Positions 1 through 7,821 are shown, numbered from the stretch's first letter. The stretch is 49,804 nucleotides of DNA from Proteus myxofaciens ATCC 19692 (GCF_001654855.1 NZ_LXEN01000114.1:1-49804), one strand, 5' to 3'. Translations and numbers: made by a program. The notes: generated from the letters alone by a model not told the origin.

Positions 1-80
1 CCTAGCCATTTTAGTGTATTACGTTTATCTAAATTGATATTACTAAGATCTATAGGTTTGAGTAGCCGTTTATTTTTCAT
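1..80 (-). CDS. Partial gene at left edge, N-terminus only; possibly an EfeB-like Tat-exported protein
   Basis: An ATG at 80-78 overlaps the last 11 bases of the EfeO-like gene (stop at 72-70) and stays open to the window edge, giving 26 full codons. The peptide ends in a KRNTLKWLG stretch, which resembles a twin-arginine signal with KR in place of RR. In EfeUOB systems the gene after efeO is efeB, a Tat-exported DyP-type haem peroxidase, so that is one reasonable guess. An ABC permease or another iron-locus protein is equally possible. What is seen is only the open frame and the translational overlap, which imply that the operon continues leftwards; the function is inference. Confidence 0.45.
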   Translation of the reverse strand, partial: MKNKRLLKPIDLSNINLDKRNTLKWL

Positions 81-987
81 CACCGCTTTCCTTATAGTGA
101 TAGTAAACATCAATATTAAGTGTGCCACGTAATGTCGCTATCTTTTCAGCTAGTTGAGTTATTTGAGAAAAAAGCCAGCTTTTTTCATTTTCAGAAAGTG
201 TATCTAATGGTTCAAATAATCCCGTATCTCGCTGATATTTTAATAGTTGATCACCTATTTTGTCATATTGCGCAATGATCGATTGATATTCTTTGGGAGG
301 TATATGCTCTGCTAAGATCTCAATAATGATACGTGATCCTTGTAGATTGGCATAGCTATCACCTAAATCACTATGCGCATAACGGTTTTCAGCGCCAGCA
401 AGTTTATCAATTAAAATAAGTTCTAAGCTATCGTCAGCAGATTGCACTAATTTAGGAATAGGAATATCTTCAATTTCTAATCGTTTTTTTAGATCCTGAA
501 TATTACGCTGTAATGCTTTTGCTGATTGAGTTACTTTTGGCAGATCTTTTAAAACAAAAAGCTGATATTCCACTAAATGAAAACCAGAAAAACGAGGTGA
601 GTTTTCACCCTCAGGAAAAAAATCAGCCCGATTATTTAATAAACGCTCAGTATTACCAAATAGGGCAATAATAGGGCGTACCATTTCATAGTGATAATGC
701 GCTTGTTGATAGTAATTTTGTGCATCATTAAGCGCATTATTTTCACTGCTGATAATGAGTTTATCGAGTGCTTGCTCTACTTGTATTAATTGCTCAACTG
801 CTTTTTGTCGATAATTTAATATATTATTTTTAAATTTATCAGGTGTTGGAATATCGCCTTTAGCAACAATAATATTGTCACCATTTTGTATCACGCCTTG
901 AATTATCTTTTCTGCATTAACAGGTAAAGAAAATAGTAATACCAATAGCAGGCTTAAACCTTTTCTTTGGTGATCATTATCTCGCAT
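70..987 (-). CDS. EfeO-like periplasmic M75/imelysin-family iron uptake protein
   Basis: This 305-residue protein has a short basic N-terminus followed by a hydrophobic segment (about residues 11-25, ending VNA), read as a signal peptide. The body is largely helical. It contains GFHLVEYQLF near residue 135, which fits the HxxE metal motif of the EfeO M75 (imelysin-like) domain. The N-terminal cupredoxin domain of full EfeO is not present; a separate cupredoxin is encoded two genes upstream, so EfeO looks split here. Its start overlaps the end of the FTR1 gene by 11 bases, indicating translational coupling. Inferred role: periplasmic ferrous/ferric iron binding that feeds the permease. The family assignment is good; the substrate is inferred from neighbours. 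Confidence 0.72.
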   Translation of the reverse strand: MRDNDHQRKGLSLLLVLLFSLPVNAEKIIQGVIQNGDNIIVAKGDIPTPDKFKNNILNYRQKAVEQLIQVEQALDKLIISSENNALNDAQNYYQQAHYHYEMVRPIIALFGNTERLLNNRADFFPEGENSPRFSGFHLVEYQLFVLKDLPKVTQSAKALQRNIQDLKKRLEIEDIPIPKLVQSADDSLELILIDKLAGAENRYAHSDLGDSYANLQGSRIIIEILAEHIPPKEYQSIIAQYDKIGDQLLKYQRDTGLFEPLDTLSENEKSWLFSQITQLAEKIATLRGTLNIDVYYHYKESGDEK

Positions 988-1810
988 TACGTCGACCCCA
1001 TTTAAATATCAGCGCAACAATAATCCAATAAATAATAAAGGTGACAACGCTTATACCAATGGGTTGAGAGCGATATGCTAAAAATGACACAAGGAAATTA
1101 CCAAAGACACTCGAATCATCAAGAATATGGCTCATATCCCAGACTGGATAAATCAGGAAATCAGGTAAGTCGATATCAAACTCAATGAAAATATTTACAA
1201 TTTCTTCTACCGCTTTTAATAACAAAGAAACCGCAAGGAATAATAATAAAGCGCCTGTTACAACAAAGAAATAGCGCCATGAGATGATTTTTGAGGTTAA
1301 TAAGAATAACCAGAGAGTAAATGCGGCAATAAGCAGACCTAAACCCACTTCAATAAAGAATGGCAATGCAGTTTGTGAATTTAATGCCATGATATGGCTT
1401 GAAAGAAATACAACAACTTCACTTCCTTCTCTTGCAATAGCAATAGCGATAATAAATAAAATACCCCATGCACTTTGCTGTGTTTTTTCCGTTAATTCAT
1501 TTTCGATATTGGTTTTTAATGATTTACCTTGCTTGTTCATCCAATAAACCATTTGCACAATTAAGATACAAGCGAGTATTTCCATAGCAATCATAAAAAG
1601 GGATTGCCAGATATCTTCTAATGAACTAAAAATACCATAAATACTTAATGCTAAGAGAATAGCGAGTAATAAACCTAATCCAACTCCACCCCAAAGATAT
1701 TTCATTTTTTGCTGTGGTGCTGATGAGCGTTTTATCCAGGCATAAATAATGCCAATAACAAGAAGTGCTTCAAAGCTTTCTCGCCAAACAACAAATAAAA
1801 CTTGTCCCAT
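977..1810 (-). CDS. FTR1-family high-affinity iron permease
   Basis: This 277-residue inner-membrane protein has about seven hydrophobic segments. It carries two REXXE motifs, the hallmark of FTR1/EfeU permeases: RESFE at residues 10-14 and REGSE at residues 127-131, each inside a membrane segment, where the glutamates bind iron during transport. The N-terminal periplasmic domain fused to FetM-type proteins is absent, so it resembles EfeU in size. Its ATG lies 2 bases after the cupredoxin stop codon and its 3' end overlaps the EfeO-like gene by 11 bases, so the three genes are almost certainly one transcript. A Fur-type operator upstream of the first gene suggests iron repression of the whole unit. 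Confidence 0.9.
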   Translation of the reverse strand: MGQVLFVVWRESFEALLVIGIIYAWIKRSSAPQQKMKYLWGGVGLGLLLAILLALSIYGIFSSLEDIWQSLFMIAMEILACILIVQMVYWMNKQGKSLKTNIENELTEKTQQSAWGILFIIAIAIAREGSEVVVFLSSHIMALNSQTALPFFIEVGLGLLIAAFTLWLFLLTSKIISWRYFFVVTGALLLFLAVSLLLKAVEEIVNIFIEFDIDLPDFLIYPVWDMSHILDDSSVFGNFLVSFLAYRSQPIGISVVTFIIYWIIVALIFKWGRRNAR

Positions 1811-1812
1811 GG

Positions 1813-2160
1813 TTAATCCGCCTTTTCACTAGCAATAATCTCACCTTGAGGATGAGACAAGTGGAAGTCATCAAAAAAGGTATAACGACCAGGTTTTAAT
1901 GGTGCAATAACAACAACTGAATTTGCACCAGGTGCTAATACTTTTTCTTTTCGTAATTGAGTACTTTCAAATTCAACGGGGCTAGTACCTGTATTTTTTA
2001 TTTTTATTCTGATAGGCGTTTTGGCAGGTACTTCGAGTGTTTGTGGAATAAGTTCACCATCTTTCATTTCAAGTTCAACGGTATATTTTTCCGCTGCAAA
2101 TACGGAGCTGGTGGCTATTATCAACACTAATAACATGGACTTATAAAGGTGTTTTAGCAT
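1813..2160 (-). CDS. Small periplasmic cupredoxin-domain protein of the iron uptake operon
   Basis: The 115-residue product has a signal peptide (residues 1-22, ending SVFA before AEKY) and a single beta-rich domain with the layout of EfeO/EfeP-type cupredoxin-like domains: a VPAKTPIRIKIKNTG strand pair, a central FESTQLRKEKVLAPG and a C-terminal PGRYTFFDDFHLSHPQG. No cysteine is present, so a classical type 1 copper site is unlikely. It probably supplies the metal-binding or oxidase-like function that full-length EfeO carries as its first domain. It lies between the P19-type gene (75 bases away, across a hairpin) and FTR1 (2 bases away). Confidence 0.72.
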   Translation of the reverse strand: MLKHLYKSMLLVLIIATSSVFAAEKYTVELEMKDGELIPQTLEVPAKTPIRIKIKNTGTSPVEFESTQLRKEKVLAPGANSVVVIAPLKPGRYTFFDDFHLSHPQGEIIASEKAD

Positions 2161-2188
2161 AAGTGTTTCACTGATATAAAGATAAAAA

Positions 2189-2216
2189 GGATAAATCCAC
2201 TAAAGTGAATTTATCC
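2189..2216 (-). terminator. Hairpin with short U-run between the P19-type and cupredoxin genes
   Basis: Read on the minus strand, an 8 bp arm (GGATAAAT / ATTTATCC), one mismatch and a further 3 bp close on a 4-base loop. The hairpin is followed directly by TTTTTA. It begins 20 bases past the stop of the P19-type gene, inside the operon. It could act as a partial terminator or as an RNA-stabilising 3' structure, raising expression of the first gene over the membrane components. Confidence 0.55.
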
Positions 2217-2235
2217 GTTAAAATAACAAGGTCTA

Positions 2236-2793
2236 TTAATAGCTTCCCTTACGACCCGTTCCGCTATAAGTGAAATCCCAAGATACTTCAAACGGCTCAA
2301 ACCAAGGCGCTACACCCGTTTCTTTGTCGATATGGCGACCAAAAGCAATTTCTTTATTGTATGATGGCGGATAAATTTTATAGGTAACATTATAGTTACC
2401 ATTACCATCTAATTTCAGATTTTCACCATAATGTGGACCATCATTTGCCACCATTGCCATAAATGTACCTTGCTGTTTCTTCTCTGGTGCATCTTTTTTT
2501 GTAACAGTGTATTCGATGGTGAGATACGGTATCCAATCACCTTCAGCAAAACCATTAGGGTTATCTTCTGTGGCGTGAATATCTGCTTCTAAATGGATAT
2601 CGGCTTTATCAGCTGCGAGGTGATGCATTGCATGTTGTGTTTCTTCAATATCCATCGTGATAGGTTGTAAATAAACCCCTTGGATTTCCATTCCGTTTTT
2701 GTTAACAGGGTGACCAACTGGATATTCTAGAGCTATAGCAGATGTAGATAGAAATGCTAAAGCAGTCAAAGGAAGAGCATAGCGACTTTTCAT
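2236..2793 (-). CDS. P19/FetP/Tpd-family periplasmic iron-transport protein
   Basis: This 185-residue protein has a cleavable signal peptide (residues 1-21, ending SAIA). The mature domain matches the P19/FetP/Tp34 family: EYPVGHPV at the N-terminus, GMEIQGVYLQP, a His/Met-rich QHAMHHL stretch, HLEADIHA, and HYGENLKLDGNGNY followed by PWFEPFEVSWDF. Family members are dimeric periplasmic proteins with a copper site and an iron site, and they work with FTR1-type permeases in iron uptake. It is the first gene of the operon. A ribosome binding site (AAGG) lies about 7 bases before the ATG, and a Fur-box-like element lies 20 bases upstream of the start. Confidence 0.88.
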   Translation of the reverse strand: MKSRYALPLTALAFLSTSAIALEYPVGHPVNKNGMEIQGVYLQPITMDIEETQHAMHHLAADKADIHLEADIHATEDNPNGFAEGDWIPYLTIEYTVTKKDAPEKKQQGTFMAMVANDGPHYGENLKLDGNGNYNVTYKIYPPSYNKEIAFGRHIDKETGVAPWFEPFEVSWDFTYSGTGRKGSY

Positions 2794-2812
2794 GTTTAGG
2801 CCTTAATGATTA

Positions 2813-2831
2813 AATGATAATTGTTATTATT
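2813..2831 (-). promoter_or_regulatory. Putative Fur box upstream of the iron uptake operon
   Basis: The 19 bases read AATAATAACAATTATCATT on the minus strand. They match about 13 of 19 positions of the classical Fur consensus GATAATGATAATCATTATC. Its position 20-38 bases before the start codon of the first operon gene suits repression of the whole operon under iron sufficiency. The promoter hexamers themselves are not clear. Confidence 0.6.
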
Positions 2832-3096
2832 CTCGTAGAGATTAGCACATATTTTTAATGAAAAAAGGGTATCTTAATACGAAAAATATCGTTTATATTT
2901 AAGGTTATGTAGCCATTAATAATGTTAATTCTTTCTTTTATAAAAGAAAAAAATTTGTTCTTTTAGACAGGGAATGTAGAAAGAAGTGATTAAATTACGT
3001 AATTATACCAGAAAAATTTTATGGTTTTTTTGTGGATGACATGGAAATCTCGCCAATATGATAAACATGTTAAAGGAATGATTTCCATGTTGATTT
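2832..3096. other. AT-rich intergenic region between the iron operon and the mrpJ-like gene
   Basis: Together with the Fur box this makes about 300 bases without a gene. It is very AT-rich, with several A and T runs. I see no open frame of note, tRNA or strong terminator. It should hold the promoter of the iron operon and the 3' end of the MrpJ-like transcript. Confidence 0.4.
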
Positions 3097-3384
3097 TTAG
3101 ATTTGGCTTTGTGCATTCCAAAATAATTTAGATTGAGCTAGAGTTGTTGTCGATAATTGCTCATCAGAGGGAGACAAAAAAAAGGTAGGGGCAACTTTTA
3201 GCTCTTGTGCAATATGAAATAGCATATCAACATCAATTTTGCATAGCCCATTCTCATACCGTGAAAATTGTTGTTGGCTAATTCCGACTTGTTGGGCAAC
3301 AACTTTTGCTGATAAACGAAGTTGTTGGCGTTGTTTACGAATTTTATGCCCAATAATTTGAGAAATAGGATAAACCTTTGACAT
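3097..3384 (-). CDS. MrpJ-like XRE-family transcriptional regulator (orphan)
   Basis: The 95-residue protein is a single Cro/C1-type helix-turn-helix domain. The recognition region contains SQQQFSRYENG, the signature of the Proteus MrpJ family; these small regulators are usually encoded at the end of fimbrial operons and repress flagellar genes when fimbriae are made. No fimbrial gene is present nearby, so this is an unlinked copy. The start at 3384 is preferred over an upstream one at 3408 because a GAGGT ribosome binding site lies 6-7 bases before it and family members begin at about this point. Targets cannot be read from the sequence; effects on motility or adhesion are inference. Confidence 0.8.
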   Translation of the reverse strand: MSKVYPISQIIGHKIRKQRQQLRLSAKVVAQQVGISQQQFSRYENGLCKIDVDMLFHIAQELKVAPTFFLSPSDEQLSTTTLAQSKLFWNAQSQI

Positions 3385-3937
3385 TAGTGACCTCATTCTT
3401 CCTATCAACTATCAAAAATATTCAACAACTGAATATCTATGCTTTTGTGATGAAATCTTTAAATAGGTGGAACTACTTATTTTACTAAGTTAATTCATCT
3501 AGGAGTGTTATCGGCCAATTTTTTAAAATATTTATAGTTATTAATATATTAAAATTAAATTCATCTAAATTATTTATTAAAATAATCAATTTTTAGTATG
3601 TTAATAATTTATATTTTGATTAACAGTGCGATATATTATCCAAACCTAACTATTGGCATTATTTGTACTCGTATTTTTGATTAATAAAGAGTAAATAATA
3701 GAGTTATTACAATAATAAAGCTCTCTTTGACTGATTATACTCAAAAATATCGTTTATCGTGTTATAAGCGACTATTTTTGAGTTTTTTTATTCTCTTTTT
3801 CTGAAATAACAATTGATTAAAATTAATAAAATAGCATTCACTTCTCAGGATATATGGGGTTAATATGATTATCGATAATACTTAAAAGTGTTATAAGTAT
3901 TACAGGTAATTATTAATTTATCATCAAGGCCAATATT
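3385..3937. other. Long AT-rich intergenic region upstream of gss
   Basis: About 550 bases separate the divergent MrpJ-like gene and gss. The stretch is extremely AT-rich with no credible open frame. Its one clear element is the strong terminator-like hairpin at 3739-3789. The promoters of both flanking genes must lie here, but no convincing pair of hexamers stands out. The high AT content suits H-NS binding (inference). Confidence 0.4.
3739..3789 (+). terminator. Strong rho-independent terminator-like hairpin with no upstream gene
   Basis: The outer arms ACTCAAAAATA and TATTTTTGAGT pair over 11 bp. An inner CGTTTAT/ATAAGCG stem (one G-T pair) extends the hairpin, and seven T residues follow on the plus strand. 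There is no plus-strand gene upstream of it in this gap, so it would end either a short non-coding RNA or a leader transcript of gss. Confidence 0.6.
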
Positions 3938-5815
3938 ATGAATGTAAAAGAGATAATTCGTCACGAACCATTTGGAACATTACTTGGCTATGCGCCAGGT
4001 GGTGTTGCGATTTATTCTTCAGATTATAGCAGTATCGATAAAGAAGACTATGCCGCTAATGATTCATTCCGCAGTTATATTGGTAATGAATATATGGGAC
4101 ATAAATGGCAATGTGTTGAGTTCGCGAGGCGTTTTCTCTACTTGCATTATGGCACCGTGTTTACTGATGTAGGCATGGCTTATGAAATTTTTTCTTTACG
4201 CTTTCTGCGTAAGACTATTGATGATGATATTTTACCTTTTCAAGCATTTGAAAATGGCTGCAAGCAATCACCTACGGTAGGTTCATTATTAATTTGGCAA
4301 GAAGGCGGCGAGTTTAAAACAACAGGCCATGTTGCTGTCATTACTGAGATATTAACTGATAAGGTACGTATCGCTGAGCAAAATGTTATTCACACTCGCT
4401 TACCCGCAGGTCAGCAATGGACACGTGAATTGCCATTAACCGTGAATGAAGAGGGTTACTTTATTCATGATACATTTGATAACACTACTTTATTAGGTTG
4501 GATGATACAAACCGCACCTAATGCTTATAGTCTTAGTCAACCCAAAGTTGCTCCAGAATACCTCGCTATCCATGCTGCTCATCTTGAAAATAAAGGTCAA
4601 TTTGATGGCAAATGGTTAGATGAAACAGATCCTGTAGAAAAAGCTTATGTATTTGCTGAACACGGTCATATTATTAATCAAAATAGCTATGAATATTTCA
4701 CAATTTCAGAAAGCGCAGAGCAGGAACTTATTCGTGCCAGTAATGAAATGCATTTAATGTATTTACATGCAACTGAAAAAGTATTGAAAGATGATAGCTT
4801 GCTACGTTTGTTTGATATTCCTGAAGTGTTATGGCCAAGAATTCGTTTATCTTGGCAACATCGACGCCATCAAATGATCACAGGACGATTAGATTTTTGT
4901 ATGGATGAGCGAGGGATAAAAGTTTATGAATATAATGCTGATTCTGCCTCATGCCATACAGAGGCTGGATTAATTCTTGATAAATGGACAAAACAAAGTG
5001 GCCTTAACTCAGGTTTTAATCCAGGAGAACGCTTGCTTGATGCCTTATCAGAGGCATGGAAACATAGCGACGCTAAACCATTTGTTCATATTCTTCAAGA
5101 TGATGATAGCGAAGAAGATTACCATGCATTATTTATTCAAAAATCATTAACTCAAGCAGGTTATCAAAGTAAGATTTTACGGGGTTTGCATGAGCTTCAT
5201 TGGAATGAGCAAGGCCAATTAATTGATGCGGATAAGCGTACACTTGAGTGCGTATGGAAAACATGGGCTTGGGAAACCGCGTTAGATCAACTACGTGAAG
5301 AAAGTGAGCAACAAGCACTAATTCCAATTCGTACTGGGCATCCTGAAGATGAAGTACGCCTTGTTGATGTCTTATTGCGTCCTGAAATTACGGTTTTTGA
5401 GCCACTGTGGACATTAATTCCTAGTAATAAAGCAATTTTACCTGTGTTATGGCAACTCTTTCCTGATAATCAGTATCTATTGGATACCGATTTTACGATA
5501 ACCCCTCGATTAACTGAAAGTGGTTATGCTGTAAAACCTATCGCAGGGCGTTGTGGTAGTAATATTGGTTTGGTTGATCATCAAGAAAAAGTATTAGATG
5601 AAACGTTAGGTAAGTTCTCTCACCGAGAAAATATTTATCAGGAATTATGGTGTTTACCAAAAGTGGCTAATCGCTATATTCAAGTATGTACCTTTACGGT
5701 AGGTGGACACTATGGTGGTTGTTGTTTACGTTCTGATCCGACACTTGTGATTAAAAAAGAAAGTGATATCGAGCCATTAATTGTTGTGGAAGATAAGCAT
5801 TTTATTAAGAAATAA
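3938..5815 (+). CDS. gss: Bifunctional glutathionylspermidine synthetase/amidase
   Basis: This 625-residue protein matches E. coli Gss (619) along its length. The N-terminal CHAP-type amidase holds the catalytic set Cys59 (in WQCVEFARR), His131 (TTGHVAVI) and Glu147, at the same numbers as in E. coli. The C-terminal part (about 200-625) is an ATP-grasp synthetase with WQHRRHQMITGRLDFC, DADSASCHTEAG-like and PIAGRCGSNIGL segments. It joins glutathione to spermidine using ATP and also hydrolyses the conjugate, and so tunes redox and polyamine pools. An AAGG ribosome binding site precedes the ATG. It stands alone, convergent with the beta-lactamase gene. Confidence 0.95.
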   Translation: MNVKEIIRHEPFGTLLGYAPGGVAIYSSDYSSIDKEDYAANDSFRSYIGNEYMGHKWQCVEFARRFLYLHYGTVFTDVGMAYEIFSLRFLRKTIDDDILPFQAFENGCKQSPTVGSLLIWQEGGEFKTTGHVAVITEILTDKVRIAEQNVIHTRLPAGQQWTRELPLTVNEEGYFIHDTFDNTTLLGWMIQTAPNAYSLSQPKVAPEYLAIHAAHLENKGQFDGKWLDETDPVEKAYVFAEHGHIINQNSYEYFTISESAEQELIRASNEMHLMYLHATEKVLKDDSLLRLFDIPEVLWPRIRLSWQHRRHQMITGRLDFCMDERGIKVYEYNADSASCHTEAGLILDKWTKQSGLNSGFNPGERLLDALSEAWKHSDAKPFVHILQDDDSEEDYHALFIQKSLTQAGYQSKILRGLHELHWNEQGQLIDADKRTLECVWKTWAWETALDQLREESEQQALIPIRTGHPEDEVRLVDVLLRPEITVFEPLWTLIPSNKAILPVLWQLFPDNQYLLDTDFTITPRLTESGYAVKPIAGRCGSNIGLVDHQEKVLDETLGKFSHRENIYQELWCLPKVANRYIQVCTFTVGGHYGGCCLRSDPTLVIKKESDIEPLIVVEDKHFIKK

Positions 5816-5851
5816 ATAGGGATTATATTGATAACGTAATTCACTTTATTT

Positions 5852-5895
5852 GAAGTGCTCTCAATAATTGTAGAGCTATTATTGATGAGCACTTC
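5852..5895. repeat. Long inverted repeat between convergent gss and bla
   Basis: Arms GAAGTGCTC/GAGCACTTC and TCAATAAT/ATTATTGA pair over 17 bp with one bulged base and a 9-base loop. No clear T-run follows on either side, so it is not a textbook intrinsic terminator. It could still end or protect both convergent transcripts. Confidence 0.6.
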
Positions 5896-5926
5896 AGCTT
5901 AAGTATTATCGAATTTTTTCTGAGAA

Positions 5927-6784
5927 TTACCAATTCTTGATGAGTGAGCTTCCTATCTCTGCAATATATTTATTAAGCTCAGTAATAGTTGCTTTATTTT
6001 CAGTTAAATAGATTACGATAATGCGAGCTGAATTCTTATCTGGCCCCATTACTGCGATAATGCCACGAGAACCATGCTTACCTGCACCTGTTTTATCAGC
6101 AATAAACCATCCTGTAGGAAGCACTGAGCGTAAAAGTGGCTGTGCTACTTTATCTGCAATCATCCAATCCATTAATTGTTGCTGTGAGCTTGCTGTCAGT
6201 GTTTTACCTGTTAACAACTCATGTAATGTTTTAGCCATTGCCTCCGGTGTTGTCGTGTCACGCTCATCGCCAGGTAAGGCTTCATTGAGGGTAGGTTCAT
6301 TGCGATCAAGTCGAGAAGTTTGATCGCCAGTTTTACGCAAAAATTCGGTGAGTTTTTGTGGGCCACCAATTGTGGTCAGTAACAAATTAGCGGCTGTATT
6401 ATCGCTCATAGTTATCGTGGCTTCGCATAGTTCACCCACAGTCATACCATCGGTAATATGTTGTTCTGTAATAGGTGAGTACTCGATTAAGTCATTTTGA
6501 TTATACTTTATACGACGATCGAGTTGCTCTTGACCGTTATCTACGCGTGATAATACAGCAGCACATAGCAGCACTTTGAAAGTACTCATCATAGGAAAAC
6601 GTTCTTTAGCGCGATAGTTTTCAAGTATATTCCCGCTGGTTAGATCAAGTACGGTATAACCTACTCGTCCATTAAGTTGACTCTCTGTTATTTTGGCCTT
6701 ATCAAAGGTTGTTTCTTGAGTAGCAAAGGTGGGTAGACAAAATGCAGCAAATAATGGAATAAGGAATAAACGAAAAAATCTCAT
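5927..6784 (-). CDS. bla: Class A beta-lactamase, TEM/SHV-like
   Basis: The 285-residue precursor has a signal peptide (residues 1-21, ending TFA). Every class A landmark is present: S67-T-F-K70 (Ambler Ser70/Lys73), S127-D-N129 (SDN loop, 130-132), E163 with N167 (Glu166/Asn170, omega loop), K231-T-G233 (234-236), R240 (Arg244) and the C74/C120 pair (Cys77-Cys123 disulfide). By eye it is roughly two-thirds identical to TEM-1 and is unlike the CTX-M-related CumA/HugA enzymes of Proteus vulgaris and P. penneri. Arg164 and Gly238 are the non-ESBL residues, but Ambler 182 is Thr and 240 is Lys. It acts in the periplasm and should hydrolyse penicillins. It lies 80 bases downstream of dsdC on the same strand, with AGGAAA before the ATG. 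Similarity to the HMS-type enzyme is possible but cannot be checked here. Confidence 0.95.
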   Translation of the reverse strand: MRFFRLFLIPLFAAFCLPTFATQETTFDKAKITESQLNGRVGYTVLDLTSGNILENYRAKERFPMMSTFKVLLCAAVLSRVDNGQEQLDRRIKYNQNDLIEYSPITEQHITDGMTVGELCEATITMSDNTAANLLLTTIGGPQKLTEFLRKTGDQTSRLDRNEPTLNEALPGDERDTTTPEAMAKTLHELLTGKTLTASSQQQLMDWMIADKVAQPLLRSVLPTGWFIADKTGAGKHGSRGIIAVMGPDKNSARIIVIYLTENKATITELNKYIAEIGSSLIKNW

Positions 6785-6864
6785 ATTAATATATTTTCCT
6801 GTTATTAATTTACGGTGATACTAGTAAATATCATGTTTAAGTGAATTTAGATAACTACGTCTGT

Positions 6865-7821
6865 TTATTTAGATAAGAGTAATGGTTCTTTAACTTTATC
6901 TTTTAGCCACTGAATAAATAGCTGAACTTTAACATTATGTTTTTCATTACGAGTGACAAAGTAATAACGCTGAGAGCAGAGAAACTCACTATTTTTAAAA
7001 GGAATAATTAATTCTTTATCGGCGAGTTTTTTTTGTATTAAGCGCGTTCTTCCCATGGCAACACCCGCGTGATTAATTGCAGCGATAACAGCAAGATCAG
7101 AACGATCAAAACAGATATTTCCACGATGAGGAAATAAAGATAATCCTTTTGATTCACTCCATGCTCGCCATTCATCAAAATCAGAAATATGATCCCAAGC
7201 TTGTCTATCATGCAATAAAGTACAATTTGCAAGATGATGAGGATTACCCATTAATTCATGCTCTTGTGCATATTTAGGGCTACAAACAGGAATGATTGAT
7301 TCTGACATGAGATCTTCATAATAAAGATTTTTTAAATGCTTATCATCAAAGTAAATAGCAAGATCGATGCCGTAGCCACGAAAATTAATATCATCGTTAC
7401 CTGTCAGCAAATTCAGCTCAATAGAAGGGTAATGTTGAATAAAATCAGCAATATGAGGCACTAATAAACATTGTGCAATAGAAGGGCGAGAATAGATGGT
7501 TAATATGCCAGAAGCTTCTTGATTGTAGATATCGAGAATTTCTTGATTAATATCTTCTAGCATTTTCTTTAATGCCCAATAAATACGTTCACCTTCACAG
7601 GTTAGCTCAATTCTGCGGTGAAAGCGGTTAAAGAGTTTAATGCCGAGTTCATCTTCTAATGTATTAATACGATGACTAATTGCACTAGGTGTTAGTGATA
7701 ACTCTTGTGCTGCTAATGCAAAAGAAAGGTGACGGCTTGTTGCTTCAAAGGTATGAAGTCGTGCTAATTGGTGGCTCGTTAATCGTTGATTTCTTAGTAG
7801 AATAGGGGATGTTCTCAACAT
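6865..7821 (-). CDS. dsdC: LysR-type D-serine regulator DsdC
   Basis: The 318-residue protein has an N-terminal winged HTH (about 18-75, with LSFALAAQELSLTPSAISHR) and a LysR effector domain. Stretches such as GILTIYSRPSIAQC, IDLAIYFDD, CTLLHDRQAW and FDRSDLAVIAA correspond closely to E. coli DsdC. It is divergent from dsdA, the arrangement known for dsdC and its target, so this is the D-serine activator and not a CumR/HugR-type beta-lactamase regulator. It should activate dsdA when D-serine is present, from sites in the 425-base gap. A beta-lactamase gene follows on the same strand, so read-through from dsdC could contribute to bla expression. Confidence 0.9.
   Translation of the reverse strand: MLRTSPILLRNQRLTSHQLARLHTFEATSRHLSFALAAQELSLTPSAISHRINTLEDELGIKLFNRFHRRIELTCEGERIYWALKKMLEDINQEILDIYNQEASGILTIYSRPSIAQCLLVPHIADFIQHYPSIELNLLTGNDDINFRGYGIDLAIYFDDKHLKNLYYEDLMSESIIPVCSPKYAQEHELMGNPHHLANCTLLHDRQAWDHISDFDEWRAWSESKGLSLFPHRGNICFDRSDLAVIAAINHAGVAMGRTRLIQKKLADKELIIPFKNSEFLCSQRYYFVTRNEKHNVKVQLFIQWLKDKVKEPLLLSK

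Noticed and set aside
37-60. Promoter or terminator at the left edge
   Set aside because: The sequence is an open coding frame on the minus strand, continuous with the ATG at 80, so no regulatory element needs to be invoked.
5927-6784. bla as a recently acquired resistance gene on a transposon
   Set aside because: No transposase, integron site, IS end or obvious direct repeat flanks it, and base composition looks like the neighbours. Chromosomal residence is more likely.
6865-7821. CumR/HugR-type beta-lactamase regulator for the adjacent bla gene
   Set aside because: Its sequence follows DsdC closely and it is divergent from dsdA. CumR-type regulators are expected divergent from the beta-lactamase gene, which is not the case here.
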